From: CAYRFF01 sp964436125
GTDB taxonomy: Bacteria > Bacteroidota > Bacteroidia > Chitinophagales > Saprospiraceae
Assembly (NCBI GenBank): GCA_964436125.1
Contig: CAYTBT010000015.1
Span: 12,297-76,296 of the forward strand
DNA length: 64,000 bases
Reading direction: 5' to 3'
The number at the start of each line of letters is the position of its first letter. Positions within the stretch are counted from its first letter, which is position 1. Below, one piece after another: positions 18,855 through 26,122 of the stretch. The notes beneath the pieces are model-generated. The model did no database searches. It had not been told where the DNA came from and saw only the letters and a program-made list of their open reading frames with translations. Both the position numbers and the translations under genes were made by a program.

Positions 18855-19069
18855 AAAAGCTTGGATGAAAAATACATTCATTTTGCTCCACATCTACTCT
18901 CAAATGCACAACACATAGTGGAGACCTGAAGCTAATTAGACAATAGTCTGAATGCCATAGTTAAAATATCCATCAAGCCCGGACATAACTTGAACGGTCA
19001 TTTATCCTGATGGGCAGCTGTACAATTGAATGCTTAATTACCCACGATCAATAAAACAAGCTCCAACTA

Positions 19070-20533
19070 TTAATAATAATAATGTAGTCGTCTTACCTTG
19101 GCAACATGTTTGGCAAGTCTCAACACCTGGCAAGAATATCCATATTCATTATCATACCATACATAGAGAGTTGCATTTTTGCCATCTTCAGAAACAATAG
19201 TTGAAGGCGCGTCAAATATTGATGTCGAAGTCATTCCTACTGCGTTACTGGAAACAAATTCATCGGAATCAGAATAGTGAATCTGTTCCACGAGAGGTCC
19301 GCGATATGATGCCTTATACAACAGATTATTAATCTCCTCTACTGAGCTAGGTTTCTCAAGAGTCAAGTTCATAATCGCAAGAGACACATCCGGAGTCGGT
19401 ACGCGCACAGCATTCCCTGAGAGCTTGCCCTTGAGATGTGGTATTACTTTAGTCACCGCTTTGGCCGCACCGGTCGTCGTAAGTACCATATTGACAGCAG
19501 CACCTCTTCCTCTCCTAGGCTTCTTATGGAAATTATCGAGTAAGTTTTGACTATTTGTGTAAGCATGAATAGTCTCAATGTGTCCTTTATCTATACCGTA
19601 ATTTTCATCGATTACTTTAATAATCGGAGAAATAGCATTGGTTGTGCAAGAAGCAGCGCTTAAGATATCGTCGCTATCCTCAATAAGATCTTGGTTTATT
19701 CCATGAACGATATTTTTCATATTTTTCCCGGGCGCCGTAAGGATAATTTTGTCAACTCCGGGGCGTTTATGGATGCTTATTGCTTCTTTATCTTTCCACA
19801 CGCCCGTATTATCCAGCAGGATAGCGTTTTTAATTCCATATTCGGTATAATCAATTTCATCCGGGCTACCGGCAAAGAGAAAATGAATTTTATTGCCATT
19901 AACAGTCAAAGTTTCTTCCTCTGTATCGAGTTCCACAGTACCCGGAAAATCACCGTGCACGGAATCTGAAATAAGCAAAGCGGTACGTTTCCTTAATTCT
20001 TCTGCTCTATCCTTAAGTTTTGGACGTACAACAATAGCTTTGAGGCGTAATTGATCCCCTCTGCCGGTCATAGTTACAAGTCTTCTGGCGAGTAGTCGGC
20101 CTATTCTCCCAAATCCATATAAGATAACATCGCGAGGCTTAATTTCAGCAGAGTTGCCAAACTGCGTACCCAATTTCTCCAATAGGAAATCACAGATACT
20201 CATATTCTCTTCCACTTGTTTAAATTCCAAGGCTAGTTTCCCTATATCTACCTTAGCCGGAGGTAATTCATCATAATCTGCTATTGCAGTTATCATATCA
20301 AGTGTATCATCCAGCGTAATCTGCCTGTCGTCATAATTATCGGCGATGCCGTGATGTTTTATAATTTCACTGGGGCGACAATCATATATCTCTTCCCGGA
20401 AAAGGACGGTTTCCACCCCTTTATCAAATCGCAATTCACCTACTTTCCGCAGCAGAGCGAGTGCCTTTCTTTCTTTAGTGCGCCAGTCATTGAGCGCTTT
20501 GTTTTGTTTTTCTACAATAAGAGCCTCATTCAT
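19070..20533 (-). CDS. gap: Glyceraldehyde-3-phosphate dehydrogenase, long form
   Basis: Oxidises glyceraldehyde-3-phosphate to 1,3-bisphosphoglycerate in glycolysis or the reverse step. The start is the ATG at 20533 (MNEALIVEKQ), because a -7 box sits at 20559-20566 inside the longer open frame. The product has 487 residues: the NAD-binding GFGRIGR is at 140-146 and the catalytic cysteine C296 in SAASCTTNAISP. Usual GAPDHs are about 335 residues; the extra roughly 135 N-terminal residues (helical, conserved-looking) mark the long type known in Bacteroidota and some other groups. The terminal block DNEYGYSCQVLRL is intact. Cofactor preference is not evident. Confidence 0.92.
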   Translation of the reverse strand: MNEALIVEKQNKALNDWRTKERKALALLRKVGELRFDKGVETVLFREEIYDCRPSEIIKHHGIADNYDDRQITLDDTLDMITAIADYDELPPAKVDIGKLALEFKQVEENMSICDFLLEKLGTQFGNSAEIKPRDVILYGFGRIGRLLARRLVTMTGRGDQLRLKAIVVRPKLKDRAEELRKRTALLISDSVHGDFPGTVELDTEEETLTVNGNKIHFLFAGSPDEIDYTEYGIKNAILLDNTGVWKDKEAISIHKRPGVDKIILTAPGKNMKNIVHGINQDLIEDSDDILSAASCTTNAISPIIKVIDENYGIDKGHIETIHAYTNSQNLLDNFHKKPRRGRGAAVNMVLTTTGAAKAVTKVIPHLKGKLSGNAVRVPTPDVSLAIMNLTLEKPSSVEEINNLLYKASYRGPLVEQIHYSDSDEFVSSNAVGMTSTSIFDAPSTIVSEDGKNATLYVWYDNEYGYSCQVLRLAKHVAKVRRLHYYY

Positions 20534-20558
20534 AATATGTGTTGTGTTTAATTTAGTG

Positions 20559-20589
20559 CAAAGATGCCACTTTCCCACCTTATAGCAAA
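20559..20589 (-). promoter_or_regulatory. GAPDH promoter
   Basis: Minus-strand -33 TTTG (20586-20589), then 19 nt, then -7 CATCTTTG (20559-20566), one base off TAnnTTTG. The 19-nt spacing is that expected for Bacteroidota primary promoters, and the ATG follows 25 nt downstream. Confidence 0.6.
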
Positions 20590-20650
20590 GGGATTTTCTG
20601 TCTATTCTATGTCAATATAGCTATTATAGACGATTGGGGGGATTTCTTGC

Positions 20651-20672
20651 CACAACTTGTGGATAAGTTGTG
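20651..20672. promoter_or_regulatory. Palindrome containing a DnaA-box sequence
   Basis: CACAACTT and AAGTTGTG form a perfect 8-bp inverted repeat around GTGGAT. The centre includes TGTGGATAA (20658-20666), the reverse complement of the DnaA box TTATCCACA. It lies upstream of the GAPDH promoter and downstream of the sigma factor gene. It may be an operator, a DnaA site, or chance. Confidence 0.4.
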
Positions 20673-20795
20673 TATAGAAATGAGCATTTTACTTTATTGA
20701 GCAAAAAAGCCCATCTTTCACATTGGGAAAGACAGGAACAAATTCAGCTATAAACTTCTTTGTGTTATGATAAATCCATCTTAAAATAAGCTAAA

Positions 20796-21665
20796 TTAAT
20801 TACCGAGGTAATTCTTTAATAATTTGGATCGTTTTACAGAGCGCAAGCGATTTATGGCTTTATCTTTAATCTGGCGCACGCGTTCTCTGGTCAGGCCAAA
20901 TCTATCACCGATGTCTTCAAGGGAAAGTGAGTGTTCTATACCTATCCCAAAGTAGTATTTTATAACATCTCTCTGTCTGTCCGTTAAAGTATTCAATGAA
21001 CGCTCAATCTCTTTTCTGAGAGATTCAGAGTATTCTACTTCTTTATCTGCTTCCGGCATTTTATCGTCCTCGAGTACATCGAGAAGTGAATTGTCCTCTC
21101 CCTCAATAAAAGGTGCGTCCACCGAAATATGCCTGGCGGCAACACCCATTGTCGTTTCAACCTCATCAGTAGAGATGTCAAGCACCTCAGATAGTTCATC
21201 GGCTGAAGGTTCTCTTTCATATTCTTGTTCAAGTTCAGAGAAAGCGCGATTAATTTTATTCAGGGAACCTACTTTATTTAAAGGTAGTCGCACAATACGT
21301 GATTGCTCTGCAAGCGCTTGAAGAATACTTTGTCGTATCCACCACACGGCATAAGAGATAAACTTAAAGCCCCTTGTCTCATCAAATCTCTGTCCGGCTT
21401 TTATTAATCCGAGATTGCCTTCATTGATGAGATCAGACAAGCTCAAGCCTTGGTTCTGATATTGTTTAGCCACCGAAACAACAAACCTGAGATTGGCCTC
21501 AGTAAGTTCTTCAAGAGCTCTTTCATCCCCTTGCTTTATCCGCCTGGCGAGCTCGACTTCTTCTTCCGGTGTAAGAAGATCGACCTTCCCTATTTCTTGT
21601 AGATATTTCTCAAGAGATTGACTCTCCCGGTTTGTAATAGACTTCGTAATTTTGAGCTGCCTCAT
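20796..21665 (-). CDS. rpoD: Primary RNA polymerase sigma factor, RpoD/SigA family
   Basis: Directs RNA polymerase to housekeeping promoters. At 289 residues it lacks region 1.1 and the long non-conserved insert, the form usual in Bacteroidota. Region 1.2 is SLEKYLQEIGKVDLLTPEEE, region 2 contains EANLRFVVSVAKQYQNQGL and WWIRQSILQALAEQ, and region 4 has LEDIGDRFGLTRERVRQIKD, the -35-recognition helix-turn-helix. All regions appear intact. Its product presumably reads the TTTG/TAnnTTTG promoters noted here. It is a single minus-strand gene with a 514-nt gap upstream holding a candidate structured RNA. Confidence 0.94.
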   Translation of the reverse strand: MRQLKITKSITNRESQSLEKYLQEIGKVDLLTPEEEVELARRIKQGDERALEELTEANLRFVVSVAKQYQNQGLSLSDLINEGNLGLIKAGQRFDETRGFKFISYAVWWIRQSILQALAEQSRIVRLPLNKVGSLNKINRAFSELEQEYEREPSADELSEVLDISTDEVETTMGVAARHISVDAPFIEGEDNSLLDVLEDDKMPEADKEVEYSESLRKEIERSLNTLTDRQRDVIKYYFGIGIEHSLSLEDIGDRFGLTRERVRQIKDKAINRLRSVKRSKLLKNYLGN

Positions 21666-22179
21666 ACTCTAGTTTAATTTGATTAAATAGTTTTATACAC
21701 AACAATACCGAGAAGATAAATCAACGAGCTTTACCTCCCGGCTGTACATGATTAAACAATTGGTATTCTGAAAAAAAAGTTCACTTCTATTTGATAAATA
21801 CAACATTTATGCTTAATTACCGGCCTGATTAACAATTGGAGACTTAATTTTCAGTGAGCAATAAAGGATTTAGCCCGGTTTAATCACAGATAAAGCTTTC
21901 CTTAGAGAGTGTTGTCAGAACCTGAAATAGCTGTAATCTATTCCAAGGGTTCTACAAGTGCATATAAACTTTCCCGCTGACGGGATGAATACAGGTATGC
22001 CGGCACAGAGGTTCTCAGTTCTGAGGAAAGTAACAATTTATAACATTTTTTATGGACTTATTTTTCAGAGTTCTTAAGGAAAACACTATAATATCTGCGT
22101 ATAATCCGGCCAAAGTCTATAAATCGCTCTTAAAGAGATCGGCCTATAAGGTATTTATTAAATCGAATTAAAATATTAT
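21666..22179. other. Intergenic region between rpoD and a START-like gene
   Basis: 514 nt between divergent genes. It contains the candidate structured RNA (21896-22030). No clear TAnnTTTG box for either gene was found by eye. Confidence 0.5.
21896..22030. ncRNA. Candidate structured RNA or cis-regulatory leader
   Basis: A closing stem joins CTTTCCTTAGA (21896-21906) to TCTGAGGAAAG (22020-22030), 10 of 11 pairs plus a wobble. Inside are a hairpin AGAACC...GGTTCT (21917-21953, itself containing GAAATAG/CTATTCC) and a hairpin GTGC...GCAC (21958-22006) with a CCCG-CTGA-CGGG tip. AGAACCT (21917-21923) can instead pair with AGGTTCT (22009-22015), giving a switch-like alternative resembling the long bubble-containing rod of 6S RNA. 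The strand is undetermined: it would be a leader of rpoD (minus), a leader of the START-like gene (plus), or an independent RNA. Confidence 0.5.
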
Positions 22180-22560
22180 ATGGATCGCGTACAAGTAGAA
22201 ATGGAGTTTATTTTCAGGGCATCACCTGCTATTCTGTATAAATTTCTTACTATGCCTGATTGCCTCATAAGGTGGTTTTCTGATGGCGTAACAATAGAGG
22301 ACGATATTTTCACTTACACATGGAATGGATATGAAGAACAAGCTGAATTACTCGAGGATGAGGAAGGTGAGCATCTGCGATTCCATTGGCTAGATTCCGA
22401 GGATGAGGACGAGTATTTTCAGTTTGATATAACTAGAAGCTCTGTAACGGGTGAAACCATTCTCGAGATAACAGACTTTGCCGATGAAGACGAGGTCGAG
22501 GAGCAAGAGGCGTACTGGGAGAAAAACATGGATAAGCTGAAACAAGCTTGCGGCGGATAG
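22180..22560 (+). CDS. START-like (AHSA1/SRPBCC-type) domain protein
   Basis: A 126-residue cytoplasmic protein matching the small START-like proteins of Bacteroidota. It shows FIFRASPAILYKFLTMPDCLIRWFSDGV at the N-terminus (split here by residue 28), a Trp-containing beta sheet (YTWNGYEE), an acidic loop and a final long helix (EAYWEKNMDKLKQACGG). The fold binds hydrophobic ligands or assists protein folding in relatives; no ligand can be named. It is convergent with the ferredoxin gene 19 nt away. Confidence 0.75.
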   Translation: MDRVQVEMEFIFRASPAILYKFLTMPDCLIRWFSDGVTIEDDIFTYTWNGYEEQAELLEDEEGEHLRFHWLDSEDEDEYFQFDITRSSVTGETILEITDFADEDEVEEQEAYWEKNMDKLKQACGG

Positions 22561-22579
22561 CTATACTCATCACATTCCA

Positions 22580-22903
22580 TTATTCAGGTGCAAGTCGGAC
22601 AATTAAATTATCCAGTTCTTCAGTAATGGGGATCTGGCAAGCAAGCCGGCTTTTATCGTCATCGACAAAGAAAGCTTGATCGAGCATATCTTCTTCGTCC
22701 TCATTCATTGCATCGAGTTTATGGTCACTCTCGACGTACACGTGACAGGAAGCACATAATGCCATTCCACCACAAGTACCGGCAACCGGCAATTCAGAGG
22801 CCTTACAGACTTCCATAAGGTTTAATTGCATATCGGTCGGGACTTTTACGCGATGCTCTTTCCCCCTTCTATCGATAATTGTTATTGTAATCTCTTTACT
22901 CAT
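22580..22903 (-). CDS. 2Fe-2S ferredoxin, adrenodoxin type
   Basis: Small electron carrier of 107 residues from the ATG at 22903 (MSKEITITI). Cluster ligands C44, C50, C53 and C89 show the C-x5-C-x2-C...C spacing of adrenodoxin/Fdx-type ferredoxins (GTCGGMALCASC then ACQI). The start overlaps the last 8 nt of the reductase gene upstream, so the two are translationally coupled and the reductase is the likely redox partner. The acceptor is unknown; Fe-S biogenesis or a hydroxylase are both typical uses. Confidence 0.9.
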   Translation of the reverse strand: MSKEITITIIDRRGKEHRVKVPTDMQLNLMEVCKASELPVAGTCGGMALCASCHVYVESDHKLDAMNEDEEDMLDQAFFVDDDKSRLACQIPITEELDNLIVRLAPE

Positions 22904-23921
22904 CCTCAAATCCATGTATTCCCGTTACAGTCGTATATTTGAACGATAATTTCTGTTCAGGATTGACAATTTTAAACGCAGATTGACACATCAATGTCGC
23001 CTCGTGGAAACCGCACAAAATCAGTTTTAGCTTTCCTTTATATGTATTAATATCTCCTATTGCATATATTCCGGGAATATTGGTCGAGTAGTCTAGCGTG
23101 TCAACTTCGATTGCATTCTTCGTGATATTTAAGCCCCAATCGGCAATCGGGCCCAGCTTGGGACTTAATCCAAATAAGGGGATAAAATGATCTGTCGATT
23201 GTAGGATTGCCCCCTCGTGTTTATGCTGTATCTCGACTTCCGTCAAATGTCCATTTCCTCCCAATCCCGTAACTTGTGCTTCAGTTATGAGCTTAATCTT
23301 TCCCGCTTCATCGAGTTTTTTAACCTTATCTACGCTGTCCGGCGCTCCTCTGAAACGCGTCCTTCTATGAACCATAATCAACTCACTCGCAATATCACTT
23401 AAATGAATTGCCCAGTCAAGTGCGGAATCCCCACCACCTGCTATAACAACCCGTTTATCTCTGTACAACTCCGGATTCTTAATAATGTACTCAACCCCAT
23501 TATCTTCATAGTCTTGAATATTATCTATCGGTGGCTTTCTAGGTTCAAAGCATCCAAGTCCACCGGCAATTGCGAGTACGGGCGCTTTATGCACAGTTCC
23601 TTTATGTGTCGTAAGGATAAAATGTCCCTTTTCATCTCTTTCAATTTTTTCTGCTCTTTCTCCCAGTGTAAATCCAGGCTTAAATGGCCTTATCTGCTCC
23701 ATCAGATTATCCACTAGTTCACTCGCATTCACCGATGGATAACCGGGAATATCGTAAATAGGCTTCTTGGGGTAAATCTCAGCGAGTTGTCCGCCCGGTT
23801 GCGGTAGAGAATCTACAAGATGACAATGCATCTTTAATAAGCCTGCCTCAAATACAGTAAATAGCCCTACCGGACCTGCTCCTACGATCAGAATGTCGGT
23901 ATTGATGATACCTTTTTCCAT
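22896..23921 (-). CDS. Ferredoxin--NADP reductase type 2 (thioredoxin reductase-like)
   Basis: FAD- and NAD(P)H-dependent reductase of 341 residues. The FAD-binding GAGPVG is at 14-19, PQPGGQLAEIYPKKPIYDIPGYP is typical of the YumC-type ferredoxin reductases, and a second Rossmann motif AGGGDSALDWA lies in the NADPH domain. The CxxC pair of thioredoxin reductase is absent, which excludes TrxB. It directly precedes and overlaps the ferredoxin gene, supporting the function. It is 116 nt downstream of the enoyl-CoA hydratase gene on the same strand. Confidence 0.9.
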   Translation of the reverse strand: MEKGIINTDILIVGAGPVGLFTVFEAGLLKMHCHLVDSLPQPGGQLAEIYPKKPIYDIPGYPSVNASELVDNLMEQIRPFKPGFTLGERAEKIERDEKGHFILTTHKGTVHKAPVLAIAGGLGCFEPRKPPIDNIQDYEDNGVEYIIKNPELYRDKRVVIAGGGDSALDWAIHLSDIASELIMVHRRTRFRGAPDSVDKVKKLDEAGKIKLITEAQVTGLGGNGHLTEVEIQHKHEGAILQSTDHFIPLFGLSPKLGPIADWGLNITKNAIEVDTLDYSTNIPGIYAIGDINTYKGKLKLILCGFHEATLMCQSAFKIVNPEQKLSFKYTTVTGIHGFEDE

Positions 23922-24037
23922 GAATTATTCTACTTAAAAGTTCTTTCTTAATCTTTTCTCTGAAAGCCTTATGTGTAGTTGAATGTTTAAGAAAACCCGG
24001 TCTTAATTCTGGAGTATAAGTTCTTTTTTCTGCTTAG

Positions 24038-24820
24038 CTAGTTCCCTGTAAACTCGGCTTTCCTTTTCTCCAGGAATGCCATTGCTCCTTCTCTGAAATC
24101 CTCTGTTTCACTCACAATCCCAAAACTTTCAACCTCCTTCTCATAACCATTGATCAAGGGATGTGTATGTGCATTAACAGTCTTGATAATATGTGCAATT
24201 GCAATCGGTGCTTTATTCAGGATTTTAACGAGCAACTCTCTTGCAGTAGATAAAACAGATTCCGGTTCAACAACCTTGTTTACCAGACCTAAATGATGTG
24301 CGGTCTCCGCATCAATATTTTCAGCTGTCATTAAATATTCCATAGCCTTGGTACGACCGATATAATCGACGAGTCGTTGTGTTCCACCATAACCGGGAAT
24401 CAAGCCGAGATTTACCTCCGGTTGCCCAAATGCTGCTTCGGAACTCGCAATCCGCAAGTGACATGCCATCGCAAGTTCACATCCCCCGCCAAGCGCATAG
24501 CCATTTACAGCAGCAACCACAGGAACCGTAGATTGCTCAATAGCATTGAAGGTCTCGTGGCCAAATTGTGACATCTCCCGGCCTTCACCCGGCTCGAGCG
24601 AGAGGAATTCTTTTATATCCGCACCTGCAACAAATGCTTTCTCGCCCGCACCGGTGATAATCACACCGCGGATTGTTTCATTTGCCTTGAGCTCCTGGGT
24701 AAAAAAGGTATGCAACTCCTTCATAGTCCCGGTATTTAAAGCATTCAGTGCTTCGGGCCGGTTTATCGTTAATAATGCTATATTTTCTTTAACTACAACT
24801 GTTATAAATTGATAACTCAT
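24038..24820 (-). CDS. Enoyl-CoA hydratase/isomerase family protein
   Basis: Crotonase-fold enzyme of 260 residues. The oxyanion-hole segments AGADIKEF and NGYALGGGCELAMACHLRI are intact, and Glu residues at the two usual catalytic positions appear in PEVNLGLIPGYGGTQRL and the preceding helix, suggesting a true hydratase (short-chain, EchA/crotonase type). It is likely used in fatty acid beta-oxidation or butanoate metabolism. It sits 27 nt downstream of the glycosyltransferase on the same strand, probably co-transcribed though functionally unrelated. Confidence 0.9.
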   Translation of the reverse strand: MSYQFITVVVKENIALLTINRPEALNALNTGTMKELHTFFTQELKANETIRGVIITGAGEKAFVAGADIKEFLSLEPGEGREMSQFGHETFNAIEQSTVPVVAAVNGYALGGGCELAMACHLRIASSEAAFGQPEVNLGLIPGYGGTQRLVDYIGRTKAMEYLMTAENIDAETAHHLGLVNKVVEPESVLSTARELLVKILNKAPIAIAHIIKTVNAHTHPLINGYEKEVESFGIVSETEDFREGAMAFLEKRKAEFTGN

Positions 24821-24847
24821 ATTTCTTACTTCTTTTAGAGGGTAAAG

Positions 24848-26122
24848 TTACGATTGTATAAGCTGCTTACACAATTTTCTATACCTTTTTGCAAGCTCAT
24901 CTCGGCTGAATTGCTTGATATATTCTTCATCCCTTGTGCGTTGTGGCTTGTTTATAAACGAGTTTAGCTTACGCAAAACAACGGCAGGATCTTCATCATA
25001 ACTAAACATTTCACCACAGCCGGATTCTCTCAGGATACGCGCTGCATCGCCTTCCGGATTCCCAAATCCCAAGATCGGTTTTCCACTTGCCATAAGCTCA
25101 AATATCTTGCCCGGAATCGTTGTAGTGCCCATTTCAGATTTATTGGAAAGCAATAATAATATTGTTGATTCTGCATATAGCTTCAATACAGCATTGTGAT
25201 CTATATATCCGACATTAACTAGCTTGTCGCCTAGTTCTGAAATCTCTCTGCTCCTGAGCATTACTGATTCACTTATCGGACCTGCAAATACTACCTTCAC
25301 TTCATGCTCTTCCCGGAATTCTCCCAAAGCATTCCATAAACAACTTGCATATCTATACTGATTATATATTCCTGCATGGCTGACTACAATTTCGGAACCA
25401 CTTTCATTCTCCATATTCTGAAAATCAGCCGCATCAAAACCATTGGGAATTGTATGGAATTTCTCAAGGTCAAATTTTTCAAGATAATCAGGTAAGCTAT
25501 ACGATGTTCCCACAACAGCGTCTGCTGTACTCAACATCCTGCGTTCATATTCTTTATACCGTTTAATTGTACCACCTTTAACACCGAGATCACCGACAAA
25601 GTCTAGTTGAGATATCGGGTCTCGCACGTCCATTATCCATTTCAAATCTGAGAATTTCTGCGAGCACAAATAGCCGATTTTATGTAAACTATGCGGCGGT
25701 CCACTAGTAATTATAACGTCGATATCGTTCTGTGGAATGTATTGAGACAGGAAACGGGCAGATGGTTTTACCCAGAATTTTCTTGGATCCGGCATAAAGA
25801 AGTTTGCCCTTATGAAGCGTAAAACCTTACTTATAAAACTCTTCTTTGCACCGGCATTATCAGTTCCCGTGTTATTAATTTTCTTTCCGGTAATAAGGCG
25901 TGCAATTTTATATGGCTCCCATATATTCCGTTTAACTACCTTAACATCCGGATGTACATCATCCATCAAGGTTTCATCTTTGATATGAAAATCGGGATTG
26001 GCAGGAGTGAGGACATGAACATTGCATTCTTCTCCCTGCATATACTTTGTCATTTTTAGCCACCTCTGAACACCGGAACCGGCAGATGGCGGCCAATAAT
26101 ATACGACTACAAGTACATTCAT
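24848..26122 (-). CDS. Glycosyltransferase family 4-like protein
   Basis: A 424-residue GT-B fold enzyme. The N-terminus YYWPPSAGSGVQRWLKM is the acceptor-binding start of GT4-type proteins and the C-terminal half holds KIFELMASGKPILGFGNPEGDA, the donor nucleotide-sugar binding region with its catalytic Glu. The start overlaps the YfhO-like gene by four nt (ATGA), so the two are coupled and probably act together in surface polysaccharide or glycoprotein assembly. Sugar specificity is unknown. A near copy of the 14-bp motif lies within it (24966-24979). Confidence 0.85.
   Translation of the reverse strand: MNVLVVVYYWPPSAGSGVQRWLKMTKYMQGEECNVHVLTPANPDFHIKDETLMDDVHPDVKVVKRNIWEPYKIARLITGKKINNTGTDNAGAKKSFISKVLRFIRANFFMPDPRKFWVKPSARFLSQYIPQNDIDVIITSGPPHSLHKIGYLCSQKFSDLKWIMDVRDPISQLDFVGDLGVKGGTIKRYKEYERRMLSTADAVVGTSYSLPDYLEKFDLEKFHTIPNGFDAADFQNMENESGSEIVVSHAGIYNQYRYASCLWNALGEFREEHEVKVVFAGPISESVMLRSREISELGDKLVNVGYIDHNAVLKLYAESTILLLLSNKSEMGTTTIPGKIFELMASGKPILGFGNPEGDAARILRESGCGEMFSYDEDPAVVLRKLNSFINKPQRTRDEEYIKQFSRDELAKRYRKLCKQLIQS
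24966..24979 (+). repeat. Recurrent 14-bp motif, near copy inside the glycosyltransferase
   Basis: AGCTTACGCAAAAC, 12 of 14, antisense to the gene (coding strand reads Val-Leu-Arg-Lys-Leu). Confidence 0.45.

Larger units (their letters stand above)
18179..19069. other. 890-bp non-coding region with inverted repeat
   Basis: No plausible gene was found between the PKD protein and GAPDH genes. The region contains one near copy of the 14-bp motif (18273-18286) and an imperfect inverted repeat of about 190 bp (18664-18854). The rest shows no recognised feature. Confidence 0.6.

Noticed and set aside
20534..20578. Longer GAPDH start at 20578
   Set aside because: The -7 box of the gap promoter lies within the extension, so translation from 20578 is not supported.
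21896..22030. Named riboswitch or 6S RNA
   Set aside because: No diagnostic consensus was recognised; kept only as a candidate structured RNA.
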